A stretch of 64,000 nt of DNA from Leeuwenhoekiella parthenopeia (GTDB lineage: Bacteria > Bacteroidota > Bacteroidia > Flavobacteriales > Flavobacteriaceae): NCBI RefSeq assembly GCF_020782115.1, contig NZ_JAJGMW010000002.1:124001-188000 (forward strand). The letters are read 5' to 3'. The notes under the pieces were generated by a model. That model saw only the letters and a program-made list of their open reading frames with translations. It was not told the origin of the DNA and searched no databases. A program made the position numbers and the translations under genes. Below, one piece after another: positions 17,674 to 25,206 of the stretch (position 1 is its first letter; each line of letters starts with the position of its first letter).

Positions 17674-18723
17674 CTAATCCTTTTCACTTACTTCTTCTTT
17701 TTTGTTTTCTTCGCCGAGTTCTCCCTCGTATTGGGTGGCTTCGGTGCGGGCGTCATAGCCTTGCTCCAGTAAAAAGCGGGTAAAAATATCGGTGTAGCCG
17801 TGGGTGCTGATGATTTTTTCGGCGCCGGTGGCTTTGATGCTTTCTAAAAGTCCCTGCCAGTCGCAGTGGTCGCTCAGTACAAAACCTTTATCAATGGCAC
17901 GTCTTCTGCGCGCTCCGCGAAAGGTCATCCAGCCGCTGGCCGAAGCGGTAACGTACGGCACCATTTTGCGAATCCAGGTGCTGCCGTGGGCGCTGGGCGG
18001 CGCAACAACGATGTTGCCTTTAAGTTCTTCTTTTTTGGTTTCGCGGGTTACCCGGGTAGTTTCGGGCATTGGGGTAAGTGGCCTTATGACTTCGGTCATA
18101 TTTTCGATGGCGCCGTGGGTATAAATCTTACCAATATCGGTATCAAGATAGCGCAGCAGGCGCTGGGCTTTGCCCAGAGAATAGCCAAAAATCACCGAGG
18201 TTTTGCCTTCGGCTTTATTTTCTGCCCACCAGTTGTTGATATCGGTAAATACTTCGCTTTGCGGCCGCCATTTAAATGCCGGAAGCCCAAAAGTACATTC
18301 GGTGATAAAGGTGTGGCATTTTACGGGTTCGTAGGGAACGGCGATGCCATCATCTTCGGTTTTATAGTCTCCTGTAAACACCCAGACTTCGCCTTTGTGC
18401 TCTACGCGTATCTGCGAACTGCCAATAATATGCCCGGCGGGATGCAGGCTGAATTTGACGTTGTTGATCACAAAAGTCTCGCCCCATTCTTTGCCGGTAA
18501 CGTTGATGTCTCCCAGCCTATGGCTGATTATGGGGATATTGGTGTGATGGGTTATATAGGCCTTGTGTCCCCAACGGCTGTGATCTGCGTGACCGTGCGA
18601 AATGATGGCTTTATCTACCGGCCTCCACGGATCGAGATACACATCTGCAGCGGCACAATAAATACCCTTGTCGTTAAATTGTAAAAGTGGTTCTGCGATG
18701 ATTGTAGCGTTTTCCTCGATAAT
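17674..18723 (-). CDS. Ligase-associated DNA damage response exonuclease (metallo-beta-lactamase fold), start uncertain
   Basis: A metallo-beta-lactamase-fold nuclease of the CPSF/mRNA 3'-end-processing-like group. The metal motif SHGHADH, GDYK and YSLGKAQRLL are visible, and the C-terminus has a charged tail. The conserved N-terminus EPLLQFNDKGIYCAAADVYLDPW begins upstream of the first ordinary start codon (GTG at 18642, in the middle of this block). From there back to the in-frame TAA at 18732-18730 there is no ATG, GTG or TTG; ATT (18723) and ATC (18702, 18699) codons are the only near-start codons. Either a rare AUU/AUC start is used or the gene is damaged. The ligase gene starts about 50 bases downstream. 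Confidence 0.8.
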   Translation of the reverse strand: MIEENATIIAEPLLQFNDKGIYCAAADVYLDPWRPVDKAIISHGHADHSRWGHKAYITHHTNIPIISHRLGDINVTGKEWGETFVINNVKFSLHPAGHIIGSSQIRVEHKGEVWVFTGDYKTEDDGIAVPYEPVKCHTFITECTFGLPAFKWRPQSEVFTDINNWWAENKAEGKTSVIFGYSLGKAQRLLRYLDTDIGKIYTHGAIENMTEVIRPLTPMPETTRVTRETKKEELKGNIVVAPPSAHGSTWIRKMVPYVTASASGWMTFRGARRRRAIDKGFVLSDHCDWQGLLESIKATGAEKIISTHGYTDIFTRFLLEQGYDARTEATQYEGELGEENKKEEVSEKD

Positions 18724-19000
18724 CGAGATTTAACAGATTTAGGACTTTTCCAAATTGAAAATTTCAGAGAAGACCTTTTGCTTATGACCTATTGGTTATG
18801 CTTAAAATTACAAAGGGTGATAGAATGTGGTTGGGTGATTAAGAAAACATTAGCTTCGGTACAATTTTTTGGCAGAGCCAAAAAATCACTCAGCTATCTT
18901 TTGGAAGTAAGTAGTCTCAGTGGGCAGTCCTCCGAATTTGAGATTCAATGTTGAAAACTTAAAGTTTGGAAGTGATACGGGGAATTTCTTTTTTCTTAAA

Positions 19001-19056
19001 CGCTTCCACGCTTCCACGCTTCCACGCTTCCACGCTTCCACGCTTCCACGCTTCCA
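19001..19056. repeat. Tandem repeat, seven perfect copies of CGCTTCCA
   Basis: Seven head-to-tail copies of an 8-base unit without any mismatch, followed by CCGC. Such perfect short arrays are prone to slippage and can vary between strains. Confidence 0.95.
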
Positions 19057-19164
19057 CCGCAAACCGTAAACGGAAAACAAAAAACCTACTCTTTACTGAA
19101 AACTGCCACTGCCCACTAATTAGTATTATTACTAACTAACAACTGCCACTGCCACTGCTTACTG

Positions 19165-19255
19165 ATAAACGGGATAGGGATAGGAGCAGGCTACCAAGTA
19201 GCGCGGATAGCCCGGTGCCCGTGCGGCCTTGTTGCCGCTCGGGCAATCCCCCAAA
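19165..19255 (+). ncRNA. Structured GC-rich intergenic element, copy 1 (candidate small RNA or extragenic repeat)
   Basis: It contains GGGATAGGAGCAGG, then GCGCGGATAGCCCGG, then a stem GCCCGTGCGGC / GCCGCTCGGGC with one mismatch (19217-19227 and 19234-19244). A relative sits at 36640-36735 (GAGGGACAGTAGTGG ... GCAACGGATGGCCCG). I recall such AGCGGATAGCCCG-type elements as common between flavobacterial genes; whether this equals the described Flavo-1 RNA motif needs a covariance-model search. Confidence 0.4.
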
Positions 19256-19292
19256 TTATTGTTATTCTTTTTTGTTAAGATTTGGGAAATAG

Positions 19293-19300
19293 TATCTTTG
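19293..19300 (+). promoter_or_regulatory. Promoter of the TerB-like gene
   Basis: TATCTTTG preceded by TTTG at 19271-19274 with an 18-base spacer: a full match to the Bacteroidota TTTG-N17-23-TAnnTTTG promoter. Confidence 0.8.
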
Positions 19301-19319
19301 ACAACTTAAAATTACAACC

Positions 19320-19745
19320 ATGTCTTTTACAGATTTATTTGATAGCGGCGAGCACAGACGCAACCTTGGGCACTTCGCAGCTATCGCAAATATGGCCACC
19401 GTAGATGGTGAATTGAATGCCGAAGAAATCAAACTTTTAAAACGTTTTGCAGTTAAACTGGATATAGACCAGGATGAGTACGTTGATATCGTTGAAAATG
19501 CACGCAAATACCCCATCAATCCGCCAAATACTTCAGAAAAACGTCTGGAGCGTTTGCACGATCTTTTTAAAATGATTTTTATCGATCATGAGATTGATGA
19601 TCACGAGCGTTTTTTAATCGAAAAATATGCGATAGGTCTTGGTTTTAGTGCCGAGCAGTCTAAAAAGTTGATAGAGCGTTCCATTCAGATTTTTCAGGGT
19701 GGCGTTGACTTTGAAGATTATGTGTATCTTTTGAATAAGAAGTAA
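19320..19745 (+). CDS. TerB-like protein
   Basis: A 141-residue, all-helical acidic protein. MATVDGELNAEE (about 25-36) and DHEIDDHERFLIEKYA (about 89-104) are the two acidic repeats typical of the TerB/DjlA-N fold, which binds metal ions through these loops. TerB proteins are linked to tellurite and stress responses, but this is a lone gene without other ter genes, so a tellurite role is not implied. Strong promoter upstream and a terminator right after it: a single-gene unit. Confidence 0.85.
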   Translation: MSFTDLFDSGEHRRNLGHFAAIANMATVDGELNAEEIKLLKRFAVKLDIDQDEYVDIVENARKYPINPPNTSEKRLERLHDLFKMIFIDHEIDDHERFLIEKYAIGLGFSAEQSKKLIERSIQIFQGGVDFEDYVYLLNKK

Positions 19746-19766
19746 AAAGCCAAATAAATATAAATC

Positions 19767-19800
19767 AACCCATTGCTGCGGCAGTGGGTTTTTTGTTTTT
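19767..19800 (+). terminator. Terminator of the TerB-like gene
   Basis: Stem AACCCATTGC / GCAGTGGGTT (one G-T pair) with loop TGCG, followed by TTTTTTGTTTTT. Confidence 0.85.
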
Positions 19801-19835
19801 GGGATGCAGGGCATGCATTTTGAAAACTGTATATT

Positions 19836-19843
19836 TAGCTTTG
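19836..19843 (+). promoter_or_regulatory. Promoter -7 box of the acetyltransferase/aspartate kinase operon
   Basis: TAGCTTTG, 13 bases before the acetyltransferase ATG. Confidence 0.55.
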
Positions 19844-19856
19844 AAAATACGTTTTT

Positions 19857-20345
19857 ATGGATGCAACAATACGAAAGGCCGATGCCAATGATATGGCTCA
19901 GGTTTTACGCCTTATCAAAGAACTGGCTGTTTATGAAAAGGAGCCCGATGCGGTTGAGGTTACTGTAGATGATCTTATCGCTTACGGAACCGGTGATGAC
20001 GCCCAGTTTACCTGTTTTGTGGCTGATCGTGACGGGGAAATTTTGGGTATTGCTCTGGTGTATTATCGCTTTTCTACCTGGAAAGGGCGCACCATTCATC
20101 TGGAAGATCTTATTGTACGCCAGCAATACCGCGGTCAGGGTCTTGGGATGGCTCTGTATACCGAAGTGATCAAATACACACACGAGTTAGGTCTTAAAAG
20201 ATTGGAATGGGTGGTGCTTGACTGGAACAAATCTGCTGTTGATTTTTACGAGGCTTCGGGAGCTCATGTGATGACCGAATGGAACACGGTACAGATGGAT
20301 GCTGCGGCGATGAAAGCCTTTCTCGCTCAAAAAGGCCTGGTCTAG
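19857..20345 (+). CDS. GNAT family N-acetyltransferase (diamine/thialysine acetyltransferase-like)
   Basis: A 162-residue GNAT enzyme. The acetyl-CoA loop is QYRGQGLG (about 95-102), HLEDLIVR precedes it, and ELAVYEKEPDAVE near residue 23 together with WVVLDWNKSAVDFYEASGA places it with the SSAT/thialysine acetyltransferase group, which acetylates small amines. Substrate not proven. The aspartate kinase gene starts 3 bases after its stop, so the two are co-transcribed. Confidence 0.88.
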   Translation: MDATIRKADANDMAQVLRLIKELAVYEKEPDAVEVTVDDLIAYGTGDDAQFTCFVADRDGEILGIALVYYRFSTWKGRTIHLEDLIVRQQYRGQGLGMALYTEVIKYTHELGLKRLEWVVLDWNKSAVDFYEASGAHVMTEWNTVQMDAAAMKAFLAQKGLV

Positions 20346-20348
20346 TCT

Positions 20349-21605
20349 ATGGGTTTTAAAGTCTATAAATTTGGAGGTGCCTCGGTTAAAGATGCCGAAG
20401 GAGTGCGCAATGTAGCTCACGTAATTAGGGAGACCGGTGCAACTGATGCGGTTGTTGTGGTTAGTGCGATGGGTAAAATGACCAATGCTTTTGAAGAGTT
20501 GGTTGATGCCTATTTTAGCCGTGAAGACCGTATTACCGACGCGCTTGAACCCTTGATTAGTTTTCACCTCAATATCGCAAAAGATCTTTTTGAAAACACC
20601 TCGCACTCTGTTTTTAAAGAACTAAACCTGCTCTTTAATGAGCTTACCGACTTTCTAAAGCGAAATAAATCTCCCGATTATGACTTTGTTTACGATCAGG
20701 TTGTTGTTTATGGGGAGTTGTTGAGCACTACCATTGTAAGTGCCTACTTTAATGTTATCAGTTTAGTTAATACCTGGCACGATGTGCGCCGGTATATTAA
20801 AACGAATACCCGCTATCGGGAAGGTAAGGTAGATTGGGAGATCACGATGCGCAATCTGAGCCGAAACATACCAAAACAAGGTCTGCAGGTTACTCAGGGT
20901 TTTATCGCATCAGATCCTAACGGTTTTAGCACTACACTGGGGCGCGAAGGCAGTGATTATACCGCAGCGATTATCGCCTATTGCCTCAATGCCGAAAGCG
21001 TAACGATCTGGAAGGATGTTCCCGGAGTTTTAAGCGGAGACCCCAGGTATTTTAAAAACACGGTTTTACTAAACACCATATCTTATACCGAAGCTGTGGA
21101 ATTGGCTTTTTACGGGGCATCGGTCATTCACCCAAAAACCTTACAGCCCCTGCAACGCAAAGAAATACCCCTGCTGGTAAAATCATTTGCGAATCCCACG
21201 GCAAGCGGCACGCAGGTATGTCTGGGCGAACCCATAAATCCGCTGGTGCCCTGCTATATTCTGAAACGTCAGCAAATTTTGCTTTCGCTTTCTTCACTGG
21301 ATTTTTCGTTTATGGATGAAGAAAACATTGGTGAAATTTTCAAACTTCTGGGTTATTATAAGCTTAAGGTTGATTTGATTCAAAATTCAGCCATCAGCTT
21401 TTCGGTCTGTGTGGAAGATAAATACCGAAATCTGGAGAAGCTGGTGGCCCGGCTCAAAGCTGATTATAAGGTAACGGTCTATGAGCAGGTTTCCCTGTAT
21501 ACTCTGAGGCATCCTAATCAGGCGGCGGTAAGTCAGTTAGAAGAAAATAAAGAAATCCTGTTAAAGCAGGTGACCCAAAATACCGTTCAACTGGTAAGCC
21601 TGTAA
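20349..21605 (+). CDS. Aspartate kinase (monofunctional)
   Basis: A 418-residue aspartokinase, catalysing ATP-dependent phosphorylation of aspartate, the first step toward lysine, threonine, methionine and diaminopimelate. The N-terminal motif is VYKFGGASVKD (about 4-14); TTLGREGSDYTAA (about 197-209) and WKDVPGVLSGDPR (about 222-234) form the aspartate and ATP sites. The last about 110 residues form ACT-like regulatory domains (LLSLSSLDFSFMDEE onward), expected to sense an end-product amino acid. It is the second gene of an operon with a GNAT acetyltransferase. Confidence 0.93.
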   Translation: MGFKVYKFGGASVKDAEGVRNVAHVIRETGATDAVVVVSAMGKMTNAFEELVDAYFSREDRITDALEPLISFHLNIAKDLFENTSHSVFKELNLLFNELTDFLKRNKSPDYDFVYDQVVVYGELLSTTIVSAYFNVISLVNTWHDVRRYIKTNTRYREGKVDWEITMRNLSRNIPKQGLQVTQGFIASDPNGFSTTLGREGSDYTAAIIAYCLNAESVTIWKDVPGVLSGDPRYFKNTVLLNTISYTEAVELAFYGASVIHPKTLQPLQRKEIPLLVKSFANPTASGTQVCLGEPINPLVPCYILKRQQILLSLSSLDFSFMDEENIGEIFKLLGYYKLKVDLIQNSAISFSVCVEDKYRNLEKLVARLKADYKVTVYEQVSLYTLRHPNQAAVSQLEENKEILLKQVTQNTVQLVSL

Positions 21606-21626
21606 GCGCTTCAAGTCGTTTTTTGC

Positions 21627-21634
21627 TATATTTG
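21627..21634 (+). promoter_or_regulatory. Promoter -7 box of the acyltransferase gene
   Basis: TATATTTG, about 105 bases before ATG 21739. The long leader contains the 13-base direct repeat ATCGGTTTTTTGA at 21647-21659 and 21670-21682. Confidence 0.6.
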
Positions 21635-21738
21635 CCCGTATACACCATCGGTTTTTTGACCAAATTAAAATCGGTTTTTTGATATCAAACCCTGATTGGC
21701 CTGCCTTCTCGTAGCTCAATCGCTTTATTTCAATATTC

Positions 21739-23571
21739 ATGGGATTAGTAACAGCAAAAGAAGTTGCCAAAGCAATCAATGTAGATAAATATGGTTTTGC
21801 GGGTACTTTTTTAGGTTGGTCCCTGATGAAGGTTCTCAAAATTTCAAAGGCAAACGAGATCTACGACCGCAACAAGCACCTGAGTGATCTGGAGTTTTTA
21901 AATGCGATTCTGGGTGAGTTTCAAATCAATTTTGAAATCCCCGAAGAGGATCTAAAGCGTCTGCCCAAAACCGGCAGTTACATCACCATAAGCAATCATC
22001 CGCTGGGCGGAATAGACGGGATTTTGCTGCTGAAACTAATGATTGAGCAGCGTCCTGATTTTAAAATCATAGCAAACTTTCTCCTGCACCGCATAGAGCC
22101 GCTGAAGCCTTATGTGATGCCGGTTAATCCGTTTGAGGAGCATAAAGACGCCAAGTCTAGCATTGCCGGTTTTAAACAGGCGATTCGGCATATACGCGAC
22201 GGGCATCCGCTCGGGATATTTCCGGCAGGTGAGGTTTCTACCTATAGAGATGACAAGCTCATCATAGATAAACCCTGGGAAGAGGCCGCGATGAAGCTCA
22301 TCAAAAAGGCTGAAGTTCCCGTAGTTCCTATTTATTTCCACGCGAAAAACAGCAGGTTATTTTACCAGCTTTCACGCATAAGCGACACCTTGCGTACGGC
22401 CAAATTGCCTTCAGAATTGCTTACGCAAAAAAATCGCGTGATTCATGTGCGTATAGGTAACCCTATTAGTGTTAATGCCCAAAAAGAGCACGAAAGCCTC
22501 GAAGATTTCACCGATTTCCTGCGGAAGAAAACCTATATGCTCGCTAAAACTTTTGAAAAAAAGTCGATTCTGAGTACGATTCCGCAGTCTTTAAAAGTGC
22601 CTAAGGAACCCAAGAAAATAGTAAAAGAAATCAAAGGCGAATTCATTGAGCAGGAAGTAGATAATCTTCGGGAAAACGACCGGCGTCTGTTGCAAAGTAA
22701 AAACTATGAGGTGTTTTTGGCTTCTGCCGAAAATATTCCAAATATCCTTAAAGAAATAGGGCGCTTACGCGAAATTACCTTCCGCGAGGTAGGTGAGGGT
22801 ACTAATGAGCCTACCGATCTGGATCCCTACGATCACCATTACCATCATTTATTTTTGTGGGATGAGGATACCAAAAAAATAGCCGGTGCCTATCGTATGG
22901 GACTGGGCTCGCATATTATGCCAGAACACGGTATTAATGGGTTTTACCTGCAAAGTCTGTTTCGTTTTGAGCCCGAATTGCACAAAATGATGGGCGAAAG
23001 CATCGAGATGGGAAGGGCTTTTGTGATTAAAGAATACCAGCAAAAACCAATGCCGCTGTTTTTACTGTGGCGCGGTATTGTACACACCACGCTGCGTTTT
23101 CCGGAGCATAAATACCTAATTGGCGGGGTAAGCATCAGCAACCAGTTTTCCAATTTCTCCAAATCGCTGATGATTGAGTTTATGAAGTCGCATTATTACG
23201 ATCCCTATGTAGCGCAATACGTGAGGCCGAAAAAGGAATTTAAGGTGAAGCTGAAGGATGCCGATAAGGAATTTGTATTTGATGAGACCGAAGCAGACCT
23301 GAATAAGTTTGATAAAATCATCGAAGAAATGGAAACCGGAAACCTGCGTCTCCCGGTTTTGATCAAAAAATACATCAAGCAAAACGCGAAAGTAGTTGCG
23401 TTCAACGTAGATCCGCTATTCAATAATGCGGTAGACGGACTAATGTATATCAAAATTGCAGACCTTCCGGAAAGTACGGTAAAACCCGTGATGGAAGAAT
23501 TTCAGGCCGAACTGGAGCTTAAACTCGAGCAGTCTAAACGGGAGGAAGAAGATGCAGCTAATAGATCTTAG
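21739..23571 (+). CDS. OlsF-like bifunctional acyltransferase (PlsC-like + OlsB/hemolysin-like GNAT)
   Basis: A 610-residue two-domain protein. The N-terminal half is a 1-acyl-glycerol-phosphate acyltransferase-type domain with SNHPLGGID (H-x5-D, about 88-96) and FPAGEVS. The C-terminal half, from about residue 320, resembles OlsB/hemolysin-like N-acyltransferases (LREITFREVGEGT, LDPYDHHYHHLFLWD, SIEMGRAFV). This is the layout of OlsF, a fused enzyme that makes ornithine lipids and is known from Serratia and Flavobacterium. Glycine-lipid synthesis is a possible alternative. Such aminolipids replace phospholipids in the membranes of this phylum. The 3' end overlaps the convergent acetyltransferase gene by 14 bases. 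Confidence 0.88.
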   Translation: MGLVTAKEVAKAINVDKYGFAGTFLGWSLMKVLKISKANEIYDRNKHLSDLEFLNAILGEFQINFEIPEEDLKRLPKTGSYITISNHPLGGIDGILLLKLMIEQRPDFKIIANFLLHRIEPLKPYVMPVNPFEEHKDAKSSIAGFKQAIRHIRDGHPLGIFPAGEVSTYRDDKLIIDKPWEEAAMKLIKKAEVPVVPIYFHAKNSRLFYQLSRISDTLRTAKLPSELLTQKNRVIHVRIGNPISVNAQKEHESLEDFTDFLRKKTYMLAKTFEKKSILSTIPQSLKVPKEPKKIVKEIKGEFIEQEVDNLRENDRRLLQSKNYEVFLASAENIPNILKEIGRLREITFREVGEGTNEPTDLDPYDHHYHHLFLWDEDTKKIAGAYRMGLGSHIMPEHGINGFYLQSLFRFEPELHKMMGESIEMGRAFVIKEYQQKPMPLFLLWRGIVHTTLRFPEHKYLIGGVSISNQFSNFSKSLMIEFMKSHYYDPYVAQYVRPKKEFKVKLKDADKEFVFDETEADLNKFDKIIEEMETGNLRLPVLIKKYIKQNAKVVAFNVDPLFNNAVDGLMYIKIADLPESTVKPVMEEFQAELELKLEQSKREEEDAANRS

Positions 23572-24049
23572 CACTTCGGCGCTCTAAAAAAGTATTGTCC
23601 TGCCAGTTGCCGTTGCGCCTGGCAATTTTTTCGTGTACCCCCAGGATGCGGAAACCCAACTTTTGATGCAAGGCCAGGCTTGCTTTATTCTGCGGAAAAA
23701 TATGCGCCGTCAGCGTCCAGAAACCGGCGTCTTCGCTGGCATCAATAAGTGCCGAAAGCAACCGAAAGCCAACTTGTTTACCCTGATGAAGCGGCGAGAC
23801 GTAAAGTGTAACTTCTGCCACTCCGCTATATACCTGTCGTTTTGAAAACGGACTCAAAGCAGCCCAGCCAATAACCTTATTTTCTGTTACCGCGACCAGT
23901 CTGCAGGATTTATGAAATCTCAAATCCCAGTCGCTATATATAGGAGCCTGTACTTCAAATGTCGCAATATCGGTATCAATACCCTGCTGGTAAATCACCG
24001 CTACCTCGGGATAGTCTGATTCCTGAAACGGGCGTATACTGATATTCAT
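23558..24049 (-). CDS. GNAT family N-acetyltransferase, phosphinothricin acetyltransferase-like
   Basis: A 163-residue GNAT of the PAT/MnaT group. MNISIRPFQESDYPEV is the usual opening, followed by TFEVQAP, AEVTLYVSPLHQGKQVG as the acetyl-CoA site and ALHQKLGFRILGVHEKIARRNGNW near the C-terminus. Characterised relatives acetylate phosphinothricin or methionine sulfone/sulfoximine; the natural substrate here is unknown. ATG 24049 is preferred to the in-frame TTG at 24064. Confidence 0.88.
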   Translation of the reverse strand: MNISIRPFQESDYPEVAVIYQQGIDTDIATFEVQAPIYSDWDLRFHKSCRLVAVTENKVIGWAALSPFSKRQVYSGVAEVTLYVSPLHQGKQVGFRLLSALIDASEDAGFWTLTAHIFPQNKASLALHQKLGFRILGVHEKIARRNGNWQDNTFLERRSAKIY

Positions 24050-24106
24050 ACGGGTTGAAGCCAAAAGTCTTTTGGACGCGTGAGATTTGAGATTTTTCTA
24101 ATCGAA

Positions 24107-24457
24107 TTAGAACCAGGGTTTCTTCCCTACCTGATAGGTCTGGTAAAATTCTTCATCGGTTTTGGTAAGGTAAATAATACCTTCAATCAGACCAATGATT
24201 CCGGCAAAACCACAGGTTACAATACCTGCAATAAGTTGAATGACGCCTTCTTTAGTATATCCCAGAACAAATTTATGAATGCCAAAGGTTCCCAGAAATA
24301 TGCCTAGTAAGCCACAAACCAGCTTTAGGTTATTGGTGTTGTTGGTGGCTTGATTCCAACCTTCTTTAAATTCATTAGCCGTTTTTTGAGCTTCCTGCTC
24401 GAGATTTTTGGCGGTTTCCTTCGCCTGATCTTCAAAGTTCTTGTCGTTAGTGTCCAT
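24107..24457 (-). CDS. TM2 domain-containing protein
   Basis: A 116-residue membrane protein. Residues about 1-42 are a charged amphipathic helix rich in Glu, Lys and Gln; the rest is a TM2 domain: two transmembrane helices around a short loop, with LGTFGIHKFVLGYTKEGVIQL (about 55-75) as the TM2 signature. The function of bacterial TM2 proteins is unknown. It stands alone between a GNAT gene and a MarR-type regulator on the same strand. Confidence 0.88.
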   Translation of the reverse strand: MDTNDKNFEDQAKETAKNLEQEAQKTANEFKEGWNQATNNTNNLKLVCGLLGIFLGTFGIHKFVLGYTKEGVIQLIAGIVTCGFAGIIGLIEGIIYLTKTDEEFYQTYQVGKKPWF

Positions 24458-24499
24458 AGATTATGTATTGATTAGTGTTGTTAAATCTAGCATTTTTAA

Positions 24500-25126
24500 C
24501 TATTTGATAGATAAACTCTTATCTTTTTTTGAAATGTACTCCGGGCAGTCAAGCCTTCTGTTTTCAGGAGGTAATTGTATGCGTAGTTGCATACAAAATG
24601 CATAATTCAGTGGGTCTGAGCGGTAAGCCTGGCAGTCCAAACACGAGCGGTTTAGCGTGGCAAGTTGTGGTTGATTGAGGCGACCCAGCAAATTATACAG
24701 CGATTTGTATAGCTCTTTGAGGTTCTCTTCAGAATCCTGAGCTATAGCTTTTTGAAGTGGTTCGGAAAAGTCGGTTAGACCCTTGAGTTTTTCTCCGCCC
24801 TGAGCCGTAAGCTCAATGTAAAACCTGCGGTTGTCTTTGTGATTGAGCTGTTTGTTGAGCCATTTTTTAGAAACCAAAGTGCTGATGCAGTCGCTTACCG
24901 TGGCCTTAGTCAGATTGAATTCCTGCACCAGATTGCTTACTGTATTTTCTTCCGGTTTATGGCTGGCTACAAAAATCAAAAGCTTTTGCTGTAAAGGTGA
25001 AAGCTGATGTTCTTTCTGACTTTCCCAAAGCAGCGTTTTAAAAACGTCTGCCAGTTTATCGAGCGCAGCGGTGGTGCGCAAGGCGAGACTTTGATTTTGG
25101 TAAGCAGGATCGTAGAGGTGTTGCAT
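24500..25126 (-). CDS. MarR-type winged-helix regulator with a C-terminal four-cysteine extension
   Basis: A 208-residue regulator. Residues about 40-115 form a MarR-like winged helix (VSNLVQEFNLTKATVSDCIS as the recognition region, then KDNRRFYIELTAQG as the wing). The extension after residue 120 holds Cys162 and Cys165 (CLDC), Cys178 and Cys194 (DCPEY), spaced like a metal or iron-sulfur ligand set. A redox or metal-sensing role is therefore an inference; the target genes are not evident. The closest candidates are the dehydrogenase upstream and the TM2 gene downstream. Confidence 0.85.
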   Translation of the reverse strand: MQHLYDPAYQNQSLALRTTAALDKLADVFKTLLWESQKEHQLSPLQQKLLIFVASHKPEENTVSNLVQEFNLTKATVSDCISTLVSKKWLNKQLNHKDNRRFYIELTAQGGEKLKGLTDFSEPLQKAIAQDSEENLKELYKSLYNLLGRLNQPQLATLNRSCLDCQAYRSDPLNYAFCMQLRIQLPPENRRLDCPEYISKKDKSLSIK

Positions 25127-25206
25127 ATTAGGGTCTTAGGTTCTTCTAAAATACTAAAAACCTTGCAAATAGGCATCTCATTCCTTAAAGTCAGGAAACC
25201 GAAGTA

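Larger units (their letters stand above)
18730..19319. other. Gene-free stretch between the exonuclease and the TerB-like gene
   Basis: No credible gene is seen. It holds an 8-base tandem repeat (19001-19056), short ACTGCC-rich direct repeats (about 19097-19160), a GC-rich structured element (19165-19255) and the promoter of the next gene. The reading frame across the tandem repeat on the minus strand is a low-complexity artefact. Confidence 0.7.

Noticed and set aside
17866-18684. 272-codon plus-strand frame opposite the exonuclease
   Set aside because: The minus strand carries the SHGHADH nuclease; the plus frame has no family features.
18886-19080. Minus-strand frame with repeated GSVEAWKR units
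   Set aside because: It is only the translation of the 8-base tandem repeat; no start signal, no domain.
19001-19160. CRISPR-like array
   Set aside because: The unit is 8 bases, head to tail, without spacers; there are no cas genes.
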